Source of the DNA: an uncultured Clostridia bacterium
GTDB lineage: Bacteria > Bacillota > Clostridia > Oscillospirales > Acutalibacteraceae
NCBI GenBank assembly: GCA_944376265.1
Contig: CALWCD010000001.1
Coordinates: 1-64,000, forward strand
Direction of reading: 5' to 3'
Length of the DNA stretch: 64,000 nt
This document shows, one piece after another, positions 42,730 to 50,429 of the stretch (positions within the stretch are counted from its first letter, which is position 1; every line of letters starts with the position of its first letter). The notes under the pieces are model-generated. The model was not told the DNA's origin. It made no database searches and worked only from the letters and a program-made list of their open reading frames with translations. The position numbers and the translations under genes are program-made.

Positions 42730-42876
42730 ATATTCCATCGCGAAGGAATATTGCAGCCGTCGGCGGGAAGGTACCTCCTGCCGGCGCCTTCGGAGGATGG
42801 GCCCATCCTTCGGGGAATTGAACCGCCTGAGCAAGCCGGAACCGCCGGTCTTTTCAGGCGTCAGGAGTGTGATGGT
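42728..42876 (+). promoter_or_regulatory. Structured 150-nt leader of gntR
   Basis: The leader contains a perfect 9-bp repeat (42728-42736 with 42745-42753), a GGATGGGCCCATCC palindrome (42795-42808), and CGCCTGA/TCAGGCG arms enclosing GCCGG/CCGGC followed by TTTT just before the TTG start. The last could act as an attenuator. No known riboswitch class was recognised. Confidence 0.45.
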
Positions 42877-43251
42877 TTGCATATCGTCATCAGCAATCAA
42901 AGTGGAAAACCCATTTACGAACAGATCACCGAGCAGGTGAAAGCCCTGATTATTTCCGGGGAACTGAAGGAAGGCGACGCCCTCCCCTCTATGCGGCTGC
43001 TGGCCAAGGAACTGCGCATCAGCGTCATCACCACCAAGCGGGCTTACGAGGAGCTGGAGCGGGAAGGCTTTCTCTACTCCATCACCGGCAAGGGCAGCTT
43101 TGTGGCGGGGAAAAACGCGGAGTTTCTCAAGGAAGAGCAGCTCCGCCAAGTGGAGGAACACCTGACCCAGGCCGTCCACGGGGCGCAGCTTTGCGGCATG
43201 GAGCTGGAGGAGCTGCTGGAAACTCTCCGCCTGCTCTGGAAGGATTCCTAA
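42877..43251 (+). CDS. GntR family regulator, YtrA subfamily
   Basis: A 124-residue repressor. The N-terminal winged helix has GKPIYEQITEQVKALIISG, LPSMRLLAKELRISVITTK and LEREGFLYSITGKGSFV; the C-terminal tail is short, as in YtrA-type regulators, which control a downstream ABC operon. The start is a TTG at 42877-42879 with GGAG 9 bases upstream: no ATG or GTG in frame fits. The operon continues with the ABC ATPase 18 bases later. Repression through the palindrome at 42711 is the likely mode. Confidence 0.9.
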   Translation: MHIVISNQSGKPIYEQITEQVKALIISGELKEGDALPSMRLLAKELRISVITTKRAYEELEREGFLYSITGKGSFVAGKNAEFLKEEQLRQVEEHLTQAVHGAQLCGMELEELLETLRLLWKDS

Positions 43252-43269
43252 CGAAAAAAGGAGAAACCT

Positions 43270-44133
43270 ATGGAATACGCTTTGGAACTGCGCGGCCTGC
43301 GCAAGAACTATCATCATTTTACCCTGGACAACGTGAGCCTCTCCCTGCCCAAAGGGTGCATTATGGGATTTATCGGGGAAAACGGCGCCGGGAAAAGCAC
43401 CACCATCAAGGCCATGGTGGGACTTATCAGCAAGGACGGAGGCGAGATCCGCCTGCTGGGCCAAGACCCCACTCTGGACCGATCTGTAATGGAACAGGTG
43501 GGCCTGGTGCTGGACAGCGGCTTCTTCCCGCCGGAAATGAACGCCAAACAGCTGGGTGTTTCCATGGCCCGCATTTACCAACGCTGGGACCCGGAAGAAT
43601 TCCGCCGCTTTCTGGAGCGCTTTCAGATTGCCTGGGAGAAAAAGATCAAGGAATACTCCCGGGGCATGGTGATGAAGCTGTCCCTGGCGGTGGCTCTGTC
43701 CCACGGGGCAAAGCTGCTGCTTCTGGACGAGGCCACCAGCGGGCTGGACCCCATTGTGCGGGACGACATTCTGGACATTCTCTACGACTTTATCCAGGAC
43801 GAGGAACACAGCGTGTTTCTATCCTCCCATATCACAGCAGACCTGGAGAAGATCGCCGACTACATCGCCTTCATCCATCGGGGGAAACTGCTGATGGTGG
43901 GGGAAAAGGACGACCTGCTTTCCTCCTACGGCCTGCTCCACTGCACCCGGGACCAGCTGGAAGAGTTGGCTCCCGACACAGTAGCGGGGTACCGGACCAG
44001 CGAATTCGGGGTGACCGCCCTGGTAAAGCGATACCGAATGCCAGGAGATTACCCCGTGGAAAACGCCTCCTTGGACGACATTCTGCTGTACTGCGTCAAG
44101 GGAAAGAAACTTGCAAGCCAGGAGGGATTCTAA
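43270..44133 (+). CDS. ABC transporter ATP-binding protein
   Basis: A 287-residue ATPase. It has Walker A GENGAGKSTT (residues about 37-46), a degenerate signature YSRGMVMKL in place of LSGGQ, Walker B KLLLLDEATSGLDP and the H-loop FLSSHI. The YSRGM type signature is usual for the YtrB/antibiotic-export subgroup. Its partner is the membrane protein that begins two bases after its stop codon. Substrate unknown; with a YtrA regulator, a cell-wall-active compound is a reasonable guess. Confidence 0.93.
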   Translation: MEYALELRGLRKNYHHFTLDNVSLSLPKGCIMGFIGENGAGKSTTIKAMVGLISKDGGEIRLLGQDPTLDRSVMEQVGLVLDSGFFPPEMNAKQLGVSMARIYQRWDPEEFRRFLERFQIAWEKKIKEYSRGMVMKLSLAVALSHGAKLLLLDEATSGLDPIVRDDILDILYDFIQDEEHSVFLSSHITADLEKIADYIAFIHRGKLLMVGEKDDLLSSYGLLHCTRDQLEELAPDTVAGYRTSEFGVTALVKRYRMPGDYPVENASLDDILLYCVKGKKLASQEGF

Positions 44134-44134
44134 A

Positions 44135-44773
44135 ATGTTAGGGCTGCTTTATAAGGATATTTACACCGCGAAAAAAGAACTGCTTCTCACCCTGGTGATG
44201 CTGGCCCTGTTTGTGGGATACAACGCCATCCTGGGTCAGGCGGAAATGCTGGGCCCCACCCTGGGCGTCATGGTGTCCTTGGGCGCCATGACTCCCACCT
44301 ATTCCCTCAACTATGACAAGACCTGCGGCTGGAACAAGTTCGTCTGCGCCAGCCCCATCTCCCGGACGAAAGTGATCCTGATGAAATATCTGGAGGGCAT
44401 CCTCAGCAGCCTGGTGATCGGGCTGCTGGTGGTGGTCTGCAACCTGGCCGCAGGCTCTCCCATGCCATCCTGGGCCTATCCCCTGCTGTTCTGTACCATC
44501 CTGTTCGCCCAGGCTATTATGATGCCTGTCTGCCTGCGGCTGGGACAAAACATGGTTGTGGTGGTGTTCCTGCTGATGGTATTCCTTCCCACGGGCCTGC
44601 TTTTCAGCCTGAACAAGGCGGGGATTTGGACGGATGAAGCCATTCGCGCTGCCTTCGACTTCGTGGAGCACCACATCTCCTCCCTGACTCCGGTGCTGGT
44701 TCTGGTGGTCTTAGCGCTGTATGTTCTGTCCTTTCTGGTGACACGGCACATCTACCGGCACATGGAATTTTAA
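44135..44773 (+). CDS. ABC-2 type membrane protein
   Basis: A 212-residue integral membrane protein with six predicted hydrophobic segments (for example LLLTLVMLALFVGYNAIL and VLVVLALYVLSFLV) and no ATPase motifs. The ATG at 44135 has GGAGGG upstream and lies two bases after the ATPase gene. It belongs to the ABC-2-like group associated with GntR/YtrB ATPases. A terminator follows. Confidence 0.88.
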   Translation: MLGLLYKDIYTAKKELLLTLVMLALFVGYNAILGQAEMLGPTLGVMVSLGAMTPTYSLNYDKTCGWNKFVCASPISRTKVILMKYLEGILSSLVIGLLVVVCNLAAGSPMPSWAYPLLFCTILFAQAIMMPVCLRLGQNMVVVVFLLMVFLPTGLLFSLNKAGIWTDEAIRAAFDFVEHHISSLTPVLVLVVLALYVLSFLVTRHIYRHMEF

Positions 44774-44791
44774 TATCACCTGAGACAGCGG

Positions 44792-44834
44792 CGCCCGGAC
44801 GATTTCCTTTTTACAGGAACGTCCGGGCGTTTTT
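44792..44834. terminator. Terminator of the GntR/ABC operon (bidirectional)
   Basis: A perfect 10-bp stem (44792-44801 with 44820-44829) with an inner TTCC/GGAA helix and T5. Confidence 0.85.
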
Positions 44835-44851
44835 GTCCCGGAGAAACCGGT

Positions 44852-45511
44852 TCACTCCTCCAGTTTCAGGCGGAACTTGTTTTTCTCGTATTCCAGCAGC
44901 CCCTCTTTCCGCATTTTGGAAAGCTCCCCGCTGAGGGCGCTTCGGTCCACCCCTAGGTAATCCGCCAGCTGCTGCCGGTTGTAGGGAATCTGAAACGAAC
45001 TGCTGCCCGAGATTTTGGACCACTCGGAAAAGAAGGACATAAGCCGCCCCCGAATGGATTTGGGACTGGTGTGGAGAATCCTCTGGGAAAGACGGAGGCT
45101 TTTATGGGCGCACACCGTGAGCAGGTTCCTCACCAGCTTCCCATGAAAGGGGCAGGCGTTGGTGCAGGTGGTCAGGGCCCTGCTCACGTTGAGGAACAGC
45201 ACCCGGGTGTCCTCCAGAGCGGAGACGGAAATGCGCAGGGGTTCCCCGGGGATGCAGGCGTACACCTCGGCAAACACCTCCCCCGGGGCAACGCTGCCCA
45301 GCACGCTGTTATTCCCCCAAACGTCCCCCCAGGAAATGAGGGCCCTGCCGGACAGGACAATCCCCAGGCTTTCCGTGGCCTCCCCTTCGGGAAGGATCAC
45401 CTCTCCTTTGCCGTATTCCCGTCTCTGCGCTCCCAAGCACTGGAGCAGAGAGGAAATCTCCTCTCCCTCCATGCCCTGGAACAGACTGCAAGTTTGCAAC
45501 TCCCCGTACAT
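44852..45511 (-). CDS. Crp/Fnr family transcription regulator
   Basis: A 219-residue regulator. The N-terminal cNMP-binding-type beta roll (residues about 15-130, GEATESLGIVLSGRALI, FAEVYACIPGEP) is followed by the helix-turn-helix NRQQLADYLGVDRSALSGEL and an acidic tail. The Cys pair CTNAC in the middle could take part in redox or metal sensing. No clear cyclic-nucleotide-binding Arg/Ser set is evident. It is divergent from an Fe-S protein with two palindromes between; an equivalent arrangement exists for the nitrosative-stress regulators of Clostridia, but hcp is not here. Confidence 0.88.
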   Translation of the reverse strand: MYGELQTCSLFQGMEGEEISSLLQCLGAQRREYGKGEVILPEGEATESLGIVLSGRALISWGDVWGNNSVLGSVAPGEVFAEVYACIPGEPLRISVSALEDTRVLFLNVSRALTTCTNACPFHGKLVRNLLTVCAHKSLRLSQRILHTSPKSIRGRLMSFFSEWSKISGSSSFQIPYNRQQLADYLGVDRSALSGELSKMRKEGLLEYEKNKFRLKLEE

Positions 45512-45523
45512 TTTTTCGCCTCC

Positions 45524-45568
45524 GTTGTTTTAACAACATACTTTTCCTTGAGAGTATAGTATACTCTC
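45524..45568. promoter_or_regulatory. Two palindromic operators between crp/fnr and the Fe-S gene
   Basis: A perfect 14-bp palindrome GTTGTTTTAACAAC (45524-45537) lies at the crp/fnr side, and a perfect 19-bp palindrome GAGAGTATA-G-TATACTCTC (45550-45568) at the Fe-S side, with a -10-like TATAGT inside it. Confidence 0.6.
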
Positions 45569-45605
45569 CTGGAAAGATCAAGAGACAAGAAGGGAGCGAT
45601 CTACG

Positions 45606-46310
45606 ATGATCCGCAAAATCATTCAGATAGACCAGGAAAAATGCAACGGGTGCGGCGCCTGCGCCCAAGCCTGCCACGAGGGAGCCATCGGCATGGTGGA
45701 GGGAAAAGCCGTCCTGCTCCGGGACGATTACTGCGACGGCTTGGGGGACTGCCTCCCTGCCTGCCCCACCGGGGCCATCACCTTTGTAGAGCGGGAAGCT
45801 GCCCCCTACGACAAAAAAGCGGTTCAGGAAAACCAGCGCAGCAAGCAGACGGCCCCTGTCCACAGCGGCTGTCCCGGCCATCAGATGCGGACCTTTGACC
45901 GGACTGCTCCCCTGTCCCCCAGCGTTCCCCAGGGGGACATCCCCTCGCAGCTGGGCCAGTGGCCCTGCCAGATCAAGCTGGCCCCGGTAAACGCCCCCTA
46001 CTTCCAGGGCGCCAAGCTGCTTATCGCCGCGGACTGCACCGCCTACGCCTACGCCAATTTCCACCAGGAGTTTATGCGGGGGAAGATCACCCTCATCGGC
46101 TGCCCTAAGCTGGACGGGGTGGATTACAGCGAGAAGCTGACCCAGATCCTCAAAACCAACGACATCCAAAGCGTGACCATCCTGCGCATGGAGGTGCCCT
46201 GCTGCGGAGGGCTGGAAGCCGCGGCCAAAACCGCCCTGCAAAACAGCGGGAAATTCCTCCCCTGGCAGGTGGTGACCCTCTCTGTGGACGGCAGAATCCT
46301 GGACCGGTGA
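45606..46310 (+). CDS. 4Fe-4S binding protein
   Basis: A 234-residue soluble protein. The ferredoxin-like head has CNGCGACAQACHEGAI (a full 4Fe-4S motif, residues 14-29) and DYCDGLGDCLPACPTGAI, where the spacing is C-x5-C-x3-CP, so the second cluster site is incomplete or altered. The C-terminal domain (about 90-234) has GCPGHQM, ADCTAYAY, LIGCPKLD and MEVPCCGG, a Cys-rich arrangement seen in proteins next to nitrosative-stress regulators. The ATG has GGGAG upstream. A role in electron transfer under the control of the divergent regulator is inferred. Confidence 0.85.
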   Translation: MIRKIIQIDQEKCNGCGACAQACHEGAIGMVEGKAVLLRDDYCDGLGDCLPACPTGAITFVEREAAPYDKKAVQENQRSKQTAPVHSGCPGHQMRTFDRTAPLSPSVPQGDIPSQLGQWPCQIKLAPVNAPYFQGAKLLIAADCTAYAYANFHQEFMRGKITLIGCPKLDGVDYSEKLTQILKTNDIQSVTILRMEVPCCGGLEAAAKTALQNSGKFLPWQVVTLSVDGRILDR

Positions 46311-46348
46311 CCTCACCGGCCGTCCTCCCCATTGTGCAGGAATAGAAA

Positions 46349-46384
46349 GGCGGGCTGGACCGATGGGTCCTGCCCGCCCTTTTT
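46349..46384. terminator. Bidirectional terminator
   Basis: GGCGGGC pairs with GCCCGCC and an inner GGACC/GGTCC, then TTTTT. Between the Fe-S gene and the kinase-like gene. Confidence 0.85.
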
Positions 46385-46421
46385 GCGTGGAATCCTTTTG
46401 CGTTAAATATGACTGCCCTTT

Positions 46422-47033
46422 TTATTTCTTCGCAGGCTCCAAACCGGTCCGCTCCTGAATAAAGGCTTCCAGCAGCTTCGCGGTCTTGTCAATGCCCAGC
46501 CTGGTGCTGTTGATGCACAGATCGTACCCACGGGAATCGCCCCACTTCACTTCCGAGTGGCGGTTGTGGTACTTCTTCCGGGATTTGTCGTGGCGGGCAA
46601 TCATAGCGGCCGCCTCTTCCCGGGAGAAGTTGTGCTGCTTGCTCACCCGCTGGATCCGGTCCTCCAGGTCACCCAGCACAAAGAAAGAGACCAGCCTCTC
46701 GTCCCCGCGGAACACCTCGTCGGCGCACCGGCCCACAATGACAAAGGATTCCCCGGAGGCGGCCTTCTTGCGGAGGAACTCAAACTGCATTTCCGCCACA
46801 ATCTCCTCAATGGAATTGGTGTAGCCCTTCACGCTGCGGGAAAAGAACACGTTTCTCCTCTGCTCGTCATACTTTTCCAGGTACTCGATACGGATATTCT
46901 TCTCCTCGGCAATATCCTCCAAGATCCGCCGGTCGTAGTAGGTGATCCCAAAATACTCCGCGATCTTCTCCCCCACGTAGTGGCCTCCGCTTCCGAACTC
47001 CCGGCCCAGGGCGATGATCACTTGCTTTTTCAT
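46422..47033 (-). CDS. Cytidylate kinase-like family protein
   Basis: A 203-residue P-loop protein of the cytidylate_kin2 family. The P-loop is GREFGSGGHYVG, followed by YYDRRILEDIAEEK, VIVGRCADEVF and SRKKYHNRHSEVKW (LID-like). The true Cmk is likely elsewhere; such proteins are often found next to ion transporters and their substrate is unknown. It begins 24 bases after the transporter gene and ends before a bidirectional terminator. Confidence 0.9.
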   Translation of the reverse strand: MKKQVIIALGREFGSGGHYVGEKIAEYFGITYYDRRILEDIAEEKNIRIEYLEKYDEQRRNVFFSRSVKGYTNSIEEIVAEMQFEFLRKKAASGESFVIVGRCADEVFRGDERLVSFFVLGDLEDRIQRVSKQHNFSREEAAAMIARHDKSRKKYHNRHSEVKWGDSRGYDLCINSTRLGIDKTAKLLEAFIQERTGLEPAKK

Positions 47034-47057
47034 GGTCGCTTTCCTCTCTTTCCCAAA

Positions 47058-48416
47058 TTAGCAATACCGCACGAAAATGATCACCATGGAAATCGTCACA
47101 ACGATGACCGTAGCGGGAACAGCGGTTTTGCAGTAGTTCTTCCAATCGATGAAATAGCCGTTGCGGGAAGCCACAGAGGTGCCCACCACGTTGGCAGAGG
47201 CTCCGATGGGGGTGGCGCTCCCGCCGATATCCGTACCCATGGCCAGGCCCCAGGCCAGAGTGGAAGGATCCACGCCCTGGGCAGCCGCCAGAGTTTTCAC
47301 CACAGGGATCATGGTGGCGGCGAAGGGGATGTTGTCCACAAAGGCGCTGGCAATGGCGGACAGCCAAATGATAATGGCCACCATCAGTTTCAGGTTGCCT
47401 CCGCTGATCTGCCCAATGAAGCCGGCCAGAACCTCCAGCACCTGGGTCTGCTCCAGGCCGCCTACCACAATGAACAGGCCCACAAAGAACAGCAGGGTCT
47501 TATAGTCCACCTTCTTCAGCAGCTCCAGGGCGTCCTTCCAGAACACCACCAAGGTGACCACCGCGATTACCAGGCCAATGAGGGCCACGGTCAGGCCGGT
47601 GGCGGAATGGGTGGCAAGCAGAGCCACCGCCGCGGCGAAGATTACGCAGCTGAAGGCAAAGTCCCGCTTGCTCCCGATGGCGCTGGTGGGAGAAGGCATG
47701 GTGGAAAGGTCCACATTCCCGCCGCCGGCGGAAGCCAGCTCCTTCCGGTAGGCGAAGAAGAAGTAGAAAATAACGGCAACCAGGCCCACCCCGGCGATCA
47801 GGCCGGTATTCACCAGGAAATCCGTGAAGGAATATCCCAGGGACGTACCGATGATGATGTTGGGCGGGTCTCCGCACATGGTGGCGGAACCCCCAAGATT
47901 GGCGCAGAAGATCTCCGACAGAATCATGGGGATGGGATTGAATTGAAGCAGCTTCGCCAGCTCCACGGTGACAGCCGCCAGGAACAGGATCACGGTGATG
48001 CTGTCAATGAACATGGCCAGCAGCGAAGAGAGGATCATGAATGTGATGAACAGGGGGATCGTCTGATAGTGGACCAGCTTGGCCAACGCCAAACACAGCC
48101 ACCGGAAGAACCCCGCTTTCGCCATGCCTTCCACCATGACCATCATGCCCAGAATGAACACAATGGTGGCCCAGTTGATGCCCGAGGAAGACTCTGCCGC
48201 CTCCGACGCGGTGTACCAGAAATCCGGCTGGAAGAAACTGCTGAAGTTCAGCGTTTTCCAGATGGCGTCTGGGCTGTGCATGACAATGCCGAATACCACC
48301 AGGATCATCACTGCGCCGCAGCCCAGGGTGAGGTACTGCCGCTCGATCTTTTCCATTACTACCAGCACGAACATGGCGATGAAGATCACCACTGCCAGAA
48401 CTTGTGCTACTACCAT
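47058..48416 (-). CDS. SLC13/ArsB/NhaD-like ion transporter
   Basis: A 452-residue polytopic membrane protein of the ion transporter superfamily (ArsB/NhaD/SLC13). It has about 11-12 hydrophobic segments and the two signature repeats INWATIVFILGMMVMVEGM/ANLGGSATMCGDPPNIIIG and AIASAFVDNIPFAATMIP/TDIGGSATPIGASANVVG. Substrate might be Na+/H+, arsenite or a dicarboxylate; none can be chosen. The ATG at 48414-48416 has a G-run ribosome-binding site 5 bases upstream. Promoter at 48432-48460 leaves a very short leader. The cytidylate-kinase-like gene follows. Confidence 0.9.
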   Translation of the reverse strand: MVVAQVLAVVIFIAMFVLVVMEKIERQYLTLGCGAVMILVVFGIVMHSPDAIWKTLNFSSFFQPDFWYTASEAAESSSGINWATIVFILGMMVMVEGMAKAGFFRWLCLALAKLVHYQTIPLFITFMILSSLLAMFIDSITVILFLAAVTVELAKLLQFNPIPMILSEIFCANLGGSATMCGDPPNIIIGTSLGYSFTDFLVNTGLIAGVGLVAVIFYFFFAYRKELASAGGGNVDLSTMPSPTSAIGSKRDFAFSCVIFAAAVALLATHSATGLTVALIGLVIAVVTLVVFWKDALELLKKVDYKTLLFFVGLFIVVGGLEQTQVLEVLAGFIGQISGGNLKLMVAIIIWLSAIASAFVDNIPFAATMIPVVKTLAAAQGVDPSTLAWGLAMGTDIGGSATPIGASANVVGTSVASRNGYFIDWKNYCKTAVPATVIVVTISMVIIFVRYC

Positions 48417-48431
48417 GAAACTCCCCCCATT

Positions 48432-48460
48432 ATAATAGTGAAACACGAAAGAGAATCCAA
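48432..48460 (-). promoter_or_regulatory. Promoter of the transporter/kinase pair
   Basis: TTGGAT (48455-48460), 17-bp spacer, TATTAT (48432-48437; TATAAT overlaps three bases down) on the minus strand. Confidence 0.65.
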
Positions 48461-48732
48461 ACGTTTTTTCTTTCCTCTAGATTTTATCCCAATCCCCCCG
48501 TTTGTGCAAGAGAACCTTAAGCATTTTCTCCGAATTTCCCAAAATCCGTTTGGTTTTCTCCAAGAAACTCCCAGGATTTCCCAGAAAAGCAACAGCTAAA
48601 AATCGGATTTTCAACACCGTCCAGTTTCACTTGCTCCGATTCTCAACAGCAGTCCTCGAATAATTTATAGAGATATAAATTTTCATTGTATATAATTAAC
48701 TTTATATTCTCGCTCAAAGAAGAAAGGAGCAT
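48461..48732. other. AT-rich divergent intergenic region
   Basis: No gene is seen. A TATAAT (48691-48696) suits the solute-binding protein gene, but its -35 region is weak. The strand is T/C-rich from 48470 to 48560 with repeated short TTTCCC/TTTCTC blocks; no other structure is apparent. Confidence 0.5.
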
Positions 48733-50298
48733 ATGAAAGCGATGAAACTGACAAAGAGAGTTCTTGCGATCCTGCTGGCAGGCCTGATGACCGCCAGCAT
48801 GGCTGCCTGCGGCGGAAACAACACTTCCAGCACAGGCACCGAGGGCAACTCCTCCACCGGCGGAGACAGCTCCGCTTCGGAAGAGAGCTCCAACGAAACC
48901 TCTGAGACCTCCGAGACCGGCAGCGGGGAAGTGGTCACCCTGGTGGTCTGGGGACAGGGAAGCGCTGACACCGACGACGTAAACGAGGTAGCGGAAGCGG
49001 TCAGCCAGCTCACCCGGGACTCCATTGGTGTGGAGATTGAATTCGTGCGCGGCCAGGACGGCGAGCAGGTAAACCTGGCCCTCACCTCCGGCGAGCAGAT
49101 TGACCTGCTCAACTACAACCCTGTCAGCGGCGGTCTGCCCTCCCTGGTGCGCAACTCTTATGCCACCGCGCTGGACGACCTGGTGGAAGAGTACGGCCAG
49201 GGCGCCCTGGAGCTGATCGATCCCATCGACTTGGAGTCCTGCCGGATTGGCGGCGTGCTGTACTCCCTGCCCAACATGCGTGACACCACCTGGTCCGTGG
49301 GCTTCGGCTACCGCCAGGACATCCTGGACGAGCTGGGCCTGGAAGTGGGCGAATCCACCACCTTCGAGGAGTTCCACGACATCCTGTTGAAAGTACATGA
49401 GGCCTACCCCGACATGTATGCCATGGTGCCCTCTTGGGCCGGCGGCGGCATGCAGATCCCCATGCCCTACGATCCCCTGGGCGACACCCTGGGCGTTCTG
49501 GAGAACGCTTTTGACTCCAGCACCGAAGTGGTGAACCTGTACGAGACCGACACCTACCGGGAATTCTGCGAGATGATGTACCAGTGGAACCAGGAAGGTC
49601 TTGTCATGCCTGACGCCACCACCACCACGGAAAACAACCTGCTTTCCGCCAACGGCTTTGCCATCTTCTCCAACATCAAGCCCGGCATCGAGGGCGAGCT
49701 GAGCCGTCAGAACAATAAGGACATCAAGGTGTCCGCTGTCATCGAGCCCTATAAGCACACCGGCGTGGCTCAGGGCAACAACTTCATCATCCCCTACTGC
49801 GCCGCCTATCCTGAGAAGGCCATGCAGCTGTGGAACCTGATGTACACCGACGCCGACATTTCCAACCTGTTTGTCAACGGCATCGAGGGCAAGCACTGGG
49901 TCTACGCCAACGAGGAAAAGACCCTCATCACCACTCCCGAAGGTGTGGAGTCCAGCGCCACCGGCTACTCTGTGTGCGACTGGGCCATGCCCAACCAGCA
50001 GATCACCATTCCCTGGGTGGGCAACCCCGAGGACCTGTGGGATCAGCTCAACGAGTTCAACAAGAGCGGCGTTGCCAGCCCTGCCCAAGGCTTCACCTGG
50101 GACAGCACCAGCATGATCAACCAGATCACCGCCTGCAACAACGTGGTCAGCCAGTATGACGTGGCCCTGCGCTGGGGCACTCTGAATCCCAGCGAGGCGC
50201 TGGATCAGTTCAACGCCGACCTGAAAGCTGCCGGCATGGATGAGATCATCGCCGAGAAGCAGCGTCAGCTGGACGAGTATCTGGCCTCCAAAGAGTAA
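48733..50298 (+). CDS. Orphan extracellular solute-binding lipoprotein (CUT1 type, DUF3502-like)
   Basis: A 521-residue sugar-binding lipoprotein. The signal peptide ends in LMTASMAACGG, with Cys-27 as lipid attachment site, followed by a Ser/Thr/Glu linker and a periplasmic-binding-type fold with VTLVVWGQGSADTDDV, and the DUF3502-type C-terminal NVVSQYDVALRWGTLNPSEAL and EIIAEKQRQLDEYLA. It is a paralogue of the lipoprotein at 58.6 kb (same C-terminal block). No permease gene lies next to it. GGAGC precedes the ATG. Substrate unknown, probably an oligosaccharide. Confidence 0.92.
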   Translation: MKAMKLTKRVLAILLAGLMTASMAACGGNNTSSTGTEGNSSTGGDSSASEESSNETSETSETGSGEVVTLVVWGQGSADTDDVNEVAEAVSQLTRDSIGVEIEFVRGQDGEQVNLALTSGEQIDLLNYNPVSGGLPSLVRNSYATALDDLVEEYGQGALELIDPIDLESCRIGGVLYSLPNMRDTTWSVGFGYRQDILDELGLEVGESTTFEEFHDILLKVHEAYPDMYAMVPSWAGGGMQIPMPYDPLGDTLGVLENAFDSSTEVVNLYETDTYREFCEMMYQWNQEGLVMPDATTTTENNLLSANGFAIFSNIKPGIEGELSRQNNKDIKVSAVIEPYKHTGVAQGNNFIIPYCAAYPEKAMQLWNLMYTDADISNLFVNGIEGKHWVYANEEKTLITTPEGVESSATGYSVCDWAMPNQQITIPWVGNPEDLWDQLNEFNKSGVASPAQGFTWDSTSMINQITACNNVVSQYDVALRWGTLNPSEALDQFNADLKAAGMDEIIAEKQRQLDEYLASKE

Positions 50299-50429
50299 TT
50301 CATTCTACTCTGTCATTTCCAGAAAGGCCTCCCCGGGCGACCGGAGGGGCCTTTCCGGCCTGTGGAGCACGTTTTGGAAGACCCATTGGGAGCCTTCCCA
50401 TCCCATAAAAAAGGAGTTGTAGACAGCAC

